Shown: positions 18,108 through 26,519, counted from the first letter of the stretch. The stretch is 40,519 nt of DNA from DASRDU01 sp035560235 (GCA_035560235.1 DATMAG010000121.1:1-40519), one strand, 5' to 3'. Notes: generated by a model from the letters alone, not told the origin. Made by a program: numbers and translations.

Positions 18108-19178
18108 ATGAAACAGATTCCTGTCGGCATCAATTATCCCTGGCTCAATTACGGCTGGGATTTCGGCGATCCGCCGCTGGCGTGGCTCGGCGGACAGTCA
18201 GTTGATGAATGGCGCACGCAGAAGCGGCAGCAGATCGCTGATGATTTGCGTGAGTTTGCGCGCCTCGGCATCTTCGCGGTGCGGTGGTTTCTGCTCGCTG
18301 ACGGACTCAATTACGGCCTCGGCAGCAATGCGCCGCAGCCTGACGGCGCAGAATGGAGCTTTTCACCGCTGCCGCCGCAGCATCCGTTTCACGCGCAGCT
18401 TTGTGATGATCTTGAATTCGTGCTGCGAACGTGCGCTGAACTGAAGCTGCAGCTCGTGCCTTCACTCATTGATTTTCACTTCTGCTTTCCGGGCGCGGTC
18501 GCCGATCAGAACAACGGCGTCATCAAATGCGGGCGGGCCGACGTGGTACGCGATCCGGCAAAGCGCGAAATGTTTTTCGAGAGCGTGCTGGAACCGCTGC
18601 TGACGGTTTCACTGAAATACCCGCAGGCGATCTATGCCTGGGAGCCGATCAATGAGCCGGAGTGGTGCACGCAGAAGAAAAGCTTCCTGGGCCTGCGCCG
18701 GTCGCAGGACCCGAACCGGACTGTGCCGCTCGCAGCGATGCGCGAATTCATCGCCGAGGCAAACGCCCGCATCAGCGACAAACGCCTGCCCGATGGCAGC
18801 CGGGCTTTCGATACGACCATCGGCTTTGCACACTGGGAAACAATCCGTGACTGGAATGCCGCTGAACTCGGCATCACGCTCGAACAGTTTCATTATTATG
18901 CGCAGGCTGATGACAGTCTGCCGTCTTACGATCTGGAAATGAAGGCTCCCTGTTTTATTGGCGAATTTGCCTCGGCGGTCGAGCGGCCCTGGCCGGAACT
19001 GAAGCAGTTCGGAATGGCGCAGACTCTCGCGCATCGCCTGCAATGGATCGCGGAGAAAGGCTACAGCGCGGCCTTTCTCTGGTCAGCGCGGGCAGAGGAT
19101 CAGGCGACGCTGTGGACGCGGGATGAGCATCGTGAGATCGCGGGCTTCCTGCAGCAATCGTCCGACTCGACGGCATAA
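18108..19178 (+). CDS. GH5-like glycoside hydrolase (cellulase/mannanase type)
   Basis: A TIM-barrel glycosidase of about 356 residues, clan GH-A. Numbering from ATG 18108: YAWEPINEPEW contains the acid/base Glu in N-E-P (E183), and CFIGEFAS carries the strand-7 nucleophile Glu (E286). A conserved-looking HYY lies between them, and RWFLLADG corresponds to the Arg on strand 2. Family members hydrolyse beta-1,4-linked glucans or mannans. No signal peptide is visible, so the enzyme is probably cytoplasmic and may act on oligosaccharides or glycosides. ATG 18096 would add four residues; neither start has a clear ribosome binding site. It is divergent from the molybdopterin oxidoreductase, with about 80-90 bases between them for two promoters. 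Confidence 0.8.
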   Translation: MKQIPVGINYPWLNYGWDFGDPPLAWLGGQSVDEWRTQKRQQIADDLREFARLGIFAVRWFLLADGLNYGLGSNAPQPDGAEWSFSPLPPQHPFHAQLCDDLEFVLRTCAELKLQLVPSLIDFHFCFPGAVADQNNGVIKCGRADVVRDPAKREMFFESVLEPLLTVSLKYPQAIYAWEPINEPEWCTQKKSFLGLRRSQDPNRTVPLAAMREFIAEANARISDKRLPDGSRAFDTTIGFAHWETIRDWNAAELGITLEQFHYYAQADDSLPSYDLEMKAPCFIGEFASAVERPWPELKQFGMAQTLAHRLQWIAEKGYSAAFLWSARAEDQATLWTRDEHREIAGFLQQSSDSTA

Positions 19179-19192
19179 GCGGGAACGCAGAT

Positions 19193-19260
19193 GACGCGGA
19201 AGAGGCGAAACAGACTGAATGTATCCGGCCTGATTTCGCGTGTTCAGCCTTTTCCGCGTC
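19193..19260. repeat. imperfect inverted repeat after the GH5-like gene
   Basis: Arms GACGCGGAAGAGGCGAAACAG (19193-19213) and its imperfect complement at 19240-19260 would pair over about 20 bases with several mismatches. The 217-base gap before DUF1015 has no other structure I recognise. The arm shares the words AGATGACG and GAAACAGAC with the longer inverted repeat at 20633-20732, so the two may belong to one repeat family or be terminators of similar design. Confidence 0.45.
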
Positions 19261-19395
19261 TTCCGTGTTCTCAGCTTCTCTGCAACCATAGGCAAGACCG
19301 ATCCGATCAGGTAAAATCCCCGGCCTTAAGCAGACTTATTCCGACTTCATTTCACTTTCAATCATCCTGTCAGGCAGGACCAGGGAGATTAAGCC

Positions 19396-20628
19396 GTGGC
19401 TACCGTCAAACCATTTCGCGCTCTGCGCCCGCTGCCGGCACGAGCCGCCGAAGTTTCCGCCGTTCCTTACGATGTTGTCAGCACCGCTGAAGCCCGCGCA
19501 CTTGCGGAAGGCAACCCGCTCAGCTTTCTGCGTGTGTCGCGGCCCGAAATCGAACTGCCGGAAGGCACTGATCCCTATGCGGCTGAGGTTTATCAGCGCG
19601 CCGCGCTCAATTTTGACCGGCTGATTTCGACCGCGCCGCTGGTGATCGAGGACGATGCGAGCCTTTATCTGTACCGGCTGCGCATGGGAGATCACGCACA
19701 AACCGGGCTGGTCGCGTGCTGCCCGGTTGATGAATATGATGACAACACGATCCTCAAACACGAACTGACGCGCCGCGACAAGGAGAACGACCGGACGCGC
19801 CATATTCTGACGCTGCGGGCGCAGACCGGGCCGGTCTTTCTGATTTACCGCGCCACGGCTGAGATCAATGCGCTGATGACGCAGGTGGTGCAGCACGAAC
19901 CGCTCTTCGACTTCACAGCCCCGGACGGGGTCGAACACATCATCTGGCGCGTGCCTGCTGAACTGAATCAGCCATTCATTGATAAATTCGGCGCGGTGCC
20001 GAAATTTTACATCGCTGACGGTCATCACCGCGCCAAAAGCGCCAGCCGCGCGCGCGCTGAACTGCGGGCGCAGAGTCCCGGTGACCGGGGCGATGAGGAG
20101 TACAATTTCTTTCAGTGCGTCATCTTCCCTGACGATCAGGTCAGGATTCTGCCTTACAACCGCGTCGTCAAAGACCTGAACAGACACACGCCGGAAGAGT
20201 TCCTGAAGGAGCTGCGGGTGAGTTTCGATATCACTGAAAACGCCGATCCATCGCCGTCAGAACACGGGCATTATGCGATGTATCTCGAAGGCCGCTGGTA
20301 CGGGCTGAAGCTGCACGGCGAAACGACCAGGCCGCTCAGCGTCATTGACCGGCTGGATGTGAGCATTCTGCAAAACAAGGTCCTCGCGCCCATCCTCGGC
20401 ATCGAAGACCCGCGCACCGACAAGCGGATTGACTTTGTCGGCGGCATTCGCGGCACGGCGGAACTTGAACGCCTGGTCAGTGAAGGCAGGGCGGCAGTGG
20501 CATTTTCGCTCCATCCGACGACGCTCGATGACCTGATGGCCGTCGCGGATGCGGGCGAAGTGATGCCGCCGAAATCAACCTGGTTCGAACCGAAGCTGCG
20601 CGACGGCCTGCTGAGCCATCTGATCTGA
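19396..20628 (+). CDS. DUF1015 family protein
   Basis: A 410-residue member of the DUF1015 family. It is recognised from the N-terminal VKPFRALRP and AVPYDVV motifs, the NPLSFLRVSRPE stretch and the central IADGHHR motif (D208-G-H-H-R212). The GTG start at 19396 is supported by AGGGAG about eight bases upstream. The family has no established reaction as far as I know. It lies directly upstream of serA and serC on the same strand, suggesting a role in serine or phosphoserine metabolism. The DGHHR motif recalls the GG-x-H-R and GERR motifs of the sulfiredoxin/ParB fold, which also contains the archaeal free-serine kinase SerK. A serine or phosphate-ester kinase role is therefore a reasonable but untested inference. 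Confidence 0.8.
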   Translation: MATVKPFRALRPLPARAAEVSAVPYDVVSTAEARALAEGNPLSFLRVSRPEIELPEGTDPYAAEVYQRAALNFDRLISTAPLVIEDDASLYLYRLRMGDHAQTGLVACCPVDEYDDNTILKHELTRRDKENDRTRHILTLRAQTGPVFLIYRATAEINALMTQVVQHEPLFDFTAPDGVEHIIWRVPAELNQPFIDKFGAVPKFYIADGHHRAKSASRARAELRAQSPGDRGDEEYNFFQCVIFPDDQVRILPYNRVVKDLNRHTPEEFLKELRVSFDITENADPSPSEHGHYAMYLEGRWYGLKLHGETTRPLSVIDRLDVSILQNKVLAPILGIEDPRTDKRIDFVGGIRGTAELERLVSEGRAAVAFSLHPTTLDDLMAVADAGEVMPPKSTWFEPKLRDGLLSHLI

Positions 20629-20632
20629 ATCA

Positions 20633-20732
20633 GGAAGAGAGATGACGGAACAAACGAAAAGAACGAAACAGACGGAACAGAACACAGCCTGAATCTTTTC
20701 GTTCATTCCGTTTGTCCCGTCATCTCTCTTCC
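20633..20732. repeat. long imperfect inverted repeat between DUF1015 and serA
   Basis: The left arm at 20633-20668 (beginning GGAAGAGAGATGACGG) and the right arm at 20696-20732 (ending CCGTCATCTCTCTTCC) pair over about 36 bases. The outer 16 positions match perfectly and the inner part has a few mismatches; the loop is about 27 bases. It begins five bases after the DUF1015 stop. It could act as a terminator or attenuator that uncouples serA from DUF1015, or be a dispersed palindromic element. The arm is much longer than a typical intrinsic terminator and no T-run follows. Confidence 0.7.
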
Positions 20733-20777
20733 GCTGAACTCCAATACCAACTGATTACAACCAATACTCCATCAACT

Positions 20778-21983
20778 ATGAAAATCCTGATTGCTGATAA
20801 ATTCGAGGAGAGCGGGATCAGCGCACTCCAGGCGCTCGGCTGCGAGCTGATCTGTAACCCCGACCTGAAGGACGAAGCGCTGGTTGAAGCCATTCGTGAA
20901 TCACAGGCTGAAGTCCTGGTCGTGCGTTCGACCAAAGTCACCGAAGCGATGCTCGATGCCGGGCGACTGAGCCTGATTGTGCGCGCCGGAGCCGGGTACA
21001 ACACGATTGATGTCAGGGCAGCCTCAGCGCGAGGCATCTATGTTTCCAACTGTCCTGGCAAGAATGCGATTGCCGTAGCTGAACTCGCCTTCGGGCTGAT
21101 CTGCGCGCTGGATCGGCGGATTGCTGACAACGTTGCCGAACTGCGCGCCGGAAAGTGGAACAAGAAGGAGTTCAGCAAAGCGCGCGGGCTGTACGGCAAG
21201 ACCATCGGCCTCATCGGCCTCGGTCAGATTGGCCGTGAGATGATTCCGCGCGCGAAGGCGTTCGGGATGAACGTCACCGCCTGGAGCCGCCGACTGACAC
21301 CCGAACTGGCCGCTGCAATGGGCATCGCCTTTCGCCAGACGATCACTGAAGTCGCCAATGACTGCGACATTCTGAGCATCCATCTGGCGCTCGCGCCCGA
21401 CACTCGCGGCATCATCAACCACGATGTCTTTGAAGTCATGCGCCCCGGCAGTTACTTCATCAATACTTCACGCGCTGAAGTCGTGGATCAGGCCGCGCTG
21501 ATTCAGGCCATCAAAACCAGGGGCATTCGCGCCGGACTCGACGTGTTTGCAGATGAACCGGCGAGCGCGACGGGCGAGTTTGTGGATGAGGTGGTCAAAC
21601 TCCCCGGCGTCATCGGCACGCATCACATCGGCGCTTCGACCGATCAGGCGCAGGAAGCGATTGCCGCTGAGACGGTGCGGATCATCAGAAGCTTCATCGA
21701 AACCGGCAAGGTTCCGAACGTGGTCAACCTGACGGACAAGACTCCGGCCACGCACGTGCTGGTCGTGCGCCACCGCGACCGTCCCGGCGTGCTGGCGCAC
21801 GTCTTCAATGAACTGCGCAAGGCGAGCAACAACGTGCAGGAGATGGAGAACATCGTCTTTGAAGGCGCGCAGGCTGCGATTGCCCGCATCAGTCTGGATT
21901 ACCCGCTGAGCGACGAAACGCTCAATCGCATCCGCAGCGGCAACAGTGATATTATCGAACTCAGTCTGTTCAGACACGACTGA
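20778..21983 (+). CDS. serA: D-3-phosphoglycerate dehydrogenase
   Basis: A 401-residue NAD-dependent enzyme that oxidises 3-phosphoglycerate to 3-phosphohydroxypyruvate, the first step of serine synthesis. The Rossmann motif GLIGLGQIGRE is at about 142-152. Active-site residues of the D-2-hydroxyacid dehydrogenase family are visible as R in INTSRAE, E in ADEPA and H in GTHHIGAS. The C-terminal 65 or so residues form an ACT domain (THVLVVRHRDRPGVLAHVFNEL), which usually mediates serine feedback. The length fits the short class without an extra intervening domain. ATG 20778 is chosen because the protein starts MKILIADKFE as expected; an upstream start would translate the inverted repeat. No clear ribosome binding site precedes it. 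Confidence 0.93.
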   Translation: MKILIADKFEESGISALQALGCELICNPDLKDEALVEAIRESQAEVLVVRSTKVTEAMLDAGRLSLIVRAGAGYNTIDVRAASARGIYVSNCPGKNAIAVAELAFGLICALDRRIADNVAELRAGKWNKKEFSKARGLYGKTIGLIGLGQIGREMIPRAKAFGMNVTAWSRRLTPELAAAMGIAFRQTITEVANDCDILSIHLALAPDTRGIINHDVFEVMRPGSYFINTSRAEVVDQAALIQAIKTRGIRAGLDVFADEPASATGEFVDEVVKLPGVIGTHHIGASTDQAQEAIAAETVRIIRSFIETGKVPNVVNLTDKTPATHVLVVRHRDRPGVLAHVFNELRKASNNVQEMENIVFEGAQAAIARISLDYPLSDETLNRIRSGNSDIIELSLFRHD

Positions 21984-22046
21984 CGCACTGTCCATACCTG
22001 ACACGACAGGCAAACAGCCTGTCATTCTTCATTCCAGGAGATTCCA

Positions 22047-23138
22047 ATGACCGAACGTGTTTTCAATTTCAGCGCAGGCCCGGCGGTGCTGCCTGAACCG
22101 GTTCTCAAAAAAGCTCAGACCGATCTCTTCGCCCTGCCCGGCGTCGGCATGTCGGTGCTTGAAATCAGCCATCGCTCGGCGACCTTCGAGCAGATCATCA
22201 GGGAGGCCGAGGATGATCTGCGCCGCCTGCTCAACATTCCGGATAATTACAAAGTCCTGTTTCTGCAGGGCGGCGCGAGCCTGCAGTTTTCGATGGTGCC
22301 GATGAACCTGCTGCCCAAAGACAAAAGCGCCGATTACATCCTGACCGGAAGCTGGGGCCAGGGCGCAATCAAAGAAGCAAGGAAACTCGGCACCGTGCGC
22401 GAAGCGGCCACGACCGCTGACACCAGCTTCAACCGGCTGCCGCGCCCCGAAGAAATCCGGCTCGATCCGAACGCGGCTTACGTTCACTTCACCTCGAACG
22501 AAACGATCTTCGGCGTCGAGTTTCAGAGTGAACCCGAAACCGGCGATGTGCCGCTCGTCTGCGATGCCTCATCGGATTTCATCAGCCGCCCGATTGATGT
22601 CTCGAAGTATGGCCTGATCTATGCCGGAGCGCAGAAGAACGCCGGCCCGGCAGGCGCAACCATCGTGATTATTCGTGACGATCTGCTGGAGCGCGTGCCG
22701 GACGGCCTGCCCGCAATGCTCGATTACAAGAACATGGCGAAGAACGGCTCGATGTACAACACGCCGCCGTGCTTTGCGATCTACATCTGCGGACTCGTCT
22801 TCAAATGGGCGCTCAATGACGTCGGCGGACTCGAAAAGGTTCACGCGCTCAATCAGGAGAAGGCGAAGATTCTCTACGACGCAATTGACGCTTCGGACGG
22901 TTACTATCGCGGCCACGCCGAAAAGGACTGTCGCAGCCTGATGAATGTCACCTTCAGACTGCCCACTGAAGAGCAGGAAAAGAAGTTCATCAAAGAGGCT
23001 ACCGCTGCCGGACTTGACGGCCTGAAGGGCCACCGTTCGGTCGGCGGCCTGCGCGCTTCGATCTACAACGCCTTCCCGAAAGCGGGCGTCGAAAGGCTGG
23101 TCGAGTTTATGAAGGAGTTTCAGAAGAACAACGGGTAA
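22047..23138 (+). CDS. serC: phosphoserine aminotransferase
   Basis: A 363-residue PLP-dependent class V aminotransferase that converts 3-phosphohydroxypyruvate and glutamate to phosphoserine. It may also act in pyridoxal phosphate synthesis. Family signatures are FNFSAGPAVLP at the N-terminus, GMSVLEISHRS, FLQGGASLQFSMVPMNLL, and the PLP lysine K197 in YAGAQKNAGPAG. ATG 22047 has AGGAG (22036-22040) at proper spacing. It starts 63 bases after serA on the same strand, giving a serA-serC pair. The phosphatase serB is not in this window. Confidence 0.95.
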   Translation: MTERVFNFSAGPAVLPEPVLKKAQTDLFALPGVGMSVLEISHRSATFEQIIREAEDDLRRLLNIPDNYKVLFLQGGASLQFSMVPMNLLPKDKSADYILTGSWGQGAIKEARKLGTVREAATTADTSFNRLPRPEEIRLDPNAAYVHFTSNETIFGVEFQSEPETGDVPLVCDASSDFISRPIDVSKYGLIYAGAQKNAGPAGATIVIIRDDLLERVPDGLPAMLDYKNMAKNGSMYNTPPCFAIYICGLVFKWALNDVGGLEKVHALNQEKAKILYDAIDASDGYYRGHAEKDCRSLMNVTFRLPTEEQEKKFIKEATAAGLDGLKGHRSVGGLRASIYNAFPKAGVERLVEFMKEFQKNNG

Positions 23139-23161
23139 CAGGAAAAGAAGACCGGAAATCA

Positions 23162-23194
23162 GAAGCTCATCCACTGGATTTGTGGATGAGCTTC
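23162..23194. terminator. perfect 13-bp hairpin after serC
   Basis: Arms GAAGCTCATCCAC (23162-23174) and GTGGATGAGCTTC (23182-23194) are perfect complements around a 7-base loop, 24 bases after the serC stop. It is a good position and size for a terminator of the serine operon. There is no T-run on the plus strand, so efficiency is uncertain. The convergent ThDP enzyme ends 155 bases further on. Confidence 0.55.
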
Positions 23195-23205
23195 CAGCAT
23201 TGAAA

Positions 23206-23344
23206 ATGAGCGAATGGTACAGCGAAGACCTCGCGTACATTCACGACACCGGCCACAGCGACTTTGCGCTCAGGTCCGCGCCGAAACGGCGAGTACGAGT
23301 TGCCGCGCGCGCACGCCGCATTCGTGGCGCGCAACCCGGCCTGA
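23206..23344 (+). pseudogene. collapsed SAM-dependent methyltransferase
   Basis: From ATG 23206 the first 26 residues (MSEWYSEDLAYIHDTGHSD, FALRSAP) match the characteristic N-terminus of class I SAM-dependent methyltransferases. Immediately afterwards, in another frame, GEYELPRAHAAFVARNPA and a stop (23288-23344) match the usual C-terminus of the same family. The whole SAM-binding core of about 200 residues is missing and the junction is frame-shifted. It is a gene reduced to its two ends, squeezed between the serC hairpin and the convergent ThDP enzyme. Confidence 0.55.
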
Positions 23345-23348
23345 ATCC

Positions 23349-25085
23349 TCACATCGAAACCGAACCCTTCCTGAAATCCGAGCGCCCGATGATGGCATTG
23401 ATCAGAAACGGACGCCCCTGCGCGTTGATTTCTCTCGCTCTGGCTGCGGCTGCGGCCAGAGATTCGATCCGGTCAATTCGCACTCCGTCGCCGCCGAAGC
23501 CTCTCGCGGCCACGTCGTAATCAGAGTGCGCCAGCATCGCTGCCGTGTCGTCCTTCAGAATTTCGATCTGTTCGCGCGCGATCTGCGACCAGCAGGCGTC
23601 GTTGCCGATCAGGCCGATCACCGGCAGCTTGTGCCGCGTGAAAGTGTCGAATTCGGCCAGCGAATACGCGCTCGAACCGTCGCCCCAGATGATCCAGACT
23701 TCAGCTTCGGGCCGCACGAGCTTTGCGCCGAGCGCGAATCCGCCGCCGATGCCGAGCGTTCCGAACGGGCCGGGATCGAGCCACGCGAGCGGACTGCGCG
23801 GCCTGAGCGTGTAAGAAGCCGTCGCCACGAAATCGCCGCCGTCAGCCACGAGCACGCTGTTGTCACCCAGCATTCCGTCAAGCTCTCTGAAAAGTTGCAG
23901 CGGATTGATCCCGTCAGTTTCAGCCGCCGACTGCCGCTCAATTTCGCGGTCGCGTTCATCGTCACGCGCCGAGAGCGCATTGATCCATTCGCTCAGCGAA
24001 CTGCTGTCTGACCGATTCACGGTCTGACTGAGTTCCAGAATGAAACGGCCCGGATCAGCGTGAACAGCCAGCGTCGGTCTGCGATTGAGGGTCAGATCGT
24101 GACGGCTGCGATTGACTGAAATCAGCGGCGTGCCTGCGCGAATCTGTCTGCCGTAATCGAGCCTGAAATCGCATGGCACACCGGCCAGCACGACCAGATC
24201 AGCTTCACGCAGGGCTTCCCTTCTCTTGTGGCGCATCTGCAACGAATGATCCGGGCCGAGCAGCCCGCGCGCCATGCCGGAGAGATAAACCGGAAGGCCC
24301 AGGCGTTCGACTGCCGCCGCCACTTTTGCGGCGCGTTCAGGTTCCGTGACAGCCTGGCTGCCGATAATCATCACCGGACGGCGGGCGCGGTCAGTCATTT
24401 CAGCGGCTCGTCTGATCTGCGCTGATGAAACTGACACTATAGTTTCCGCGGAAGGCTGCGAATTGATTTCAACGTCCCCGCTGCCGCTGAAGATCTTTTC
24501 AAGATGCCGGTTCAGATACCAGCGCGTCATTCGCTCCTGAAAGGTCCGGGGCGGCCTGTCGTCTCTGACATACCAGTGCCGCACGATCCTTTCGTCATAC
24601 AGAAGGTCTGCCGGGCATTCGATGAAGACAGGCCCCGGCACGCCCGACTGACAGACGGTGAAGGCTTCTTCGAGCAGCGGCGCGAAATCACGCACGCGCT
24701 TTGCGGCAGCGGCCCATTTCACGTGCGGCTTCATCAGCGCCATCTGATCAATGTCCTGCAGCGCGCCGCGTCCCCTGAGCACTGTCGCTGTCGCGCCGCC
24801 CAGGATTATGACCGGCGACTGCGCGAGCTGTGCGTTCTTGAGCGCAGTGATGGTATTGGTCAGCCCCGGCCCCGCCGTGACTGCGGCCACGCCCGGTACT
24901 CCCGACAGCCGCGCCACCGCATCAGCGGCAAAGACTGCGCTGGCCTCGTGCCTGACATCAATGACTCTGATGCCCGCCCGGTGCGCTTCGACAAAGATCG
25001 GTGAGATGTGACCGCCCGACAGAGTGAAGAGAAATCTGACTGCGCGCTGCGCCAGCATTCGGGCAATGATTTCGCCACCGTTCAT
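23349..25085 (-). CDS. ThDP-dependent lyase, ILVBL/HACL2-like
   Basis: A 578-residue thiamine diphosphate enzyme of the acetolactate synthase/2-hydroxyacyl-CoA lyase superfamily. The PYR domain carries the catalytic Glu in RHEAS (E47). A central TPP-enzyme domain follows, then a PP domain with the metal/ThDP motif GDGSS (about 464-468) and Asn about 25 residues later (LIGNDACW). The segment YSLAEFDTFTRHKLPVIGLIGNDACWSQI and the C-terminal end IGRSDFRKGSVSM closely resemble animal ILVBL (2-hydroxyacyl-CoA lyase 2) rather than biosynthetic IlvB. No small regulatory subunit is nearby. Cleavage of 2-hydroxyacyl-CoA or another carboligation/lyase reaction is inferred. ATG 25085 is the start; it lies 127 bases downstream of miaA on the same strand. 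Confidence 0.8.
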   Translation of the reverse strand: MNGGEIIARMLAQRAVRFLFTLSGGHISPIFVEAHRAGIRVIDVRHEASAVFAADAVARLSGVPGVAAVTAGPGLTNTITALKNAQLAQSPVIILGGATATVLRGRGALQDIDQMALMKPHVKWAAAAKRVRDFAPLLEEAFTVCQSGVPGPVFIECPADLLYDERIVRHWYVRDDRPPRTFQERMTRWYLNRHLEKIFSGSGDVEINSQPSAETIVSVSSAQIRRAAEMTDRARRPVMIIGSQAVTEPERAAKVAAAVERLGLPVYLSGMARGLLGPDHSLQMRHKRREALREADLVVLAGVPCDFRLDYGRQIRAGTPLISVNRSRHDLTLNRRPTLAVHADPGRFILELSQTVNRSDSSSLSEWINALSARDDERDREIERQSAAETDGINPLQLFRELDGMLGDNSVLVADGGDFVATASYTLRPRSPLAWLDPGPFGTLGIGGGFALGAKLVRPEAEVWIIWGDGSSAYSLAEFDTFTRHKLPVIGLIGNDACWSQIAREQIEILKDDTAAMLAHSDYDVAARGFGGDGVRIDRIESLAAAAARAREINAQGRPFLINAIIGRSDFRKGSVSM

Positions 25086-25212
25086 CTGAGGCCTCTGCTT
25101 TCCCTGAGAAAAAATCTGCTCTCAGTCCGGCACTGCGTCAGAGCAAAAGAGAGCGCAGGACAGGGCACCGAATCAACATTTGCGACGGATCAGGACGGAT
25201 CAGAATCCGCGC

Positions 25213-26175
25213 TCATCTGTTGCCGGGCCGCAGCAGCTCGCTGTAAATCCGGCTCGCCTCATCAACCACCCTCTCTTCAAAACCGAATCCCTTCAGCCAG
25301 AAAGTATTCTGCTGCGCCCGCCACCACGTCCACTGCCGCTTGGCGTAATGGCGCGTGTCGAGCTTCATCTGTTCAATCGCTGAATCGAGCGTGCGCCGTC
25401 CGAGCAGGTATTCGACGAAGCGCTTGTAGCCGTGCGCGTTGAAGGCCTTCGCCGTTGGCGGCACGCCTGACGCGATCAGTCCTCTGATTTCATCGAGCAG
25501 TCCGCGCTCAACCATCACTTCGACACGCTGATTGATGCGTTCGTAAAGCGCTTCGCGCGGCGGTTGCAGCACCAGGTAAAACAGCCGCTGCCCTTCGGCG
25601 GTCTGTTCTTCGGGCGTCTGCTGCTGCCACATCGAAAGCGGTCTGCCGGAAGAGAAATAAACTTCGAGCGCGCGCGTCACCCGCGACCAGTCTTTGGGCG
25701 CATACTTTGCGGCGAGCGGCGGATCAATCCGCGCAAGCATCCGGTGGAGATGCTCAGGCCCGCGCCGTTCGAGAATGCGCTGCAACCCTGGCCGCAGTGT
25801 CTCGTCAATTTCAGGCGCGTCGAAAAACCTGACGGCCAGCGCCCGCAGATAAAAGCCGGTGCCGCCAACCAGGATGGCGCGTCTGCCGCGCGCTTCGATT
25901 TCGGCAATGACCGCGCGCGCCCGCTCAGCCCACTCAACCGCCGTCAGATTGTAAGTCGGCTCGACAATATCAATCAGATGATGCGGAATGCCGCGCTGCT
26001 CGGCGGGCGGGACTTTGGCCGTAGCGATGTTGATGCCGCGATAAGTCTGCACCGAATCGCAGTTGATGATTTCGCCCTCAAAGCGTTCGGCAAGCGCGAT
26101 GCCCAGGTCGCTTTTGCCTGAAGCAGTCGGGCCGACGACGGCAATCAACGGGTTGCCTGGTTCACTCAGTTTCAC
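25213..26175 (-). CDS. miaA: tRNA dimethylallyltransferase
   Basis: A 320-residue enzyme that transfers a dimethylallyl group to N6 of A37 in tRNAs reading UNN codons. The P-loop GPTASGKS (15-22) is followed by the substrate-binding stretch INCDSVQTYRGINIATAKVP, then HHLIDIVEP, LVGGTGFYLRAL and the C-terminal RHYAKRQWTWWR, all typical of MiaA. The length matches the family. It starts with GTG at 26175, 73 bases after moaD on the same strand. No hfq gene follows, unlike in enterobacteria. Confidence 0.94.
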   Translation of the reverse strand: MKLSEPGNPLIAVVGPTASGKSDLGIALAERFEGEIINCDSVQTYRGINIATAKVPPAEQRGIPHHLIDIVEPTYNLTAVEWAERARAVIAEIEARGRRAILVGGTGFYLRALAVRFFDAPEIDETLRPGLQRILERRGPEHLHRMLARIDPPLAAKYAPKDWSRVTRALEVYFSSGRPLSMWQQQTPEEQTAEGQRLFYLVLQPPREALYERINQRVEVMVERGLLDEIRGLIASGVPPTAKAFNAHGYKRFVEYLLGRRTLDSAIEQMKLDTRHYAKRQWTWWRAQQNTFWLKGFGFEERVVDEASRIYSELLRPGNR

Positions 26176-26248
26176 AGATTCAGTTGTTGCCGGACGAATG
26201 GAAGATGTGGGATGAAATCGGAGCGCGCCTCACAACCGGGCTGGTTCA

Positions 26249-26515
26249 TCACCCGCCCGACACCGGCGGAAAGATTGCCAGCGTGTCGCCGTCCCGCAAC
26301 TGATCCTGCTGCCGGGCGTGCTCTTCGTTGACGGCAAACAGCGCGCTCCGCTCGAAGCGTTCCAGCGCCGGATAACGGCGTTTGATTTCTGCGAAGGCTG
26401 AGGCCACGCTCAGCGACTTGCCCGCGCCATCAAGCTCAAGCCTGAATTCACTGGTGCCTGCCGCCTCGCGGCACGCGCCGAACAACAGCACTGTCATCGT
26501 CATCGTTTCGTTCAT
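26249..26515 (-). CDS. moaD: MoaD/ThiS-family sulfur carrier
   Basis: An 88-residue ubiquitin-like protein ending in Gly-Gly, the thiocarboxylate-carrying tail used as small subunit of molybdopterin synthase. Typical MoaD features are VLLFGACREAAG at the start, FAVNEEHARQQDQLRDGDTLAIFPPVSGG at the end, and a helix between. Other moa genes are absent here. It could serve the molybdopterin oxidoreductase encoded about 8 kb away, but that is only circumstantial. ATG 26515 is used; 26503 and 26497 are alternative in-frame starts. It begins four bases after the stop of the amidotransferase gene, so they are co-transcribed. Confidence 0.85.
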   Translation of the reverse strand: MNETMTMTVLLFGACREAAGTSEFRLELDGAGKSLSVASAFAEIKRRYPALERFERSALFAVNEEHARQQDQLRDGDTLAIFPPVSGG

Positions 26516-26519
26516 CGCT

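Noticed and set aside
19336..20187. 283-residue minus-strand frame
   Set aside because: It is antisense to DUF1015, which has a ribosome binding site and conserved motifs in the sense frame.
23214..24011. 265-residue plus-strand frame
   Set aside because: Mostly antisense to the ThDP enzyme; it only begins in the methyltransferase remnant region, in a different frame.
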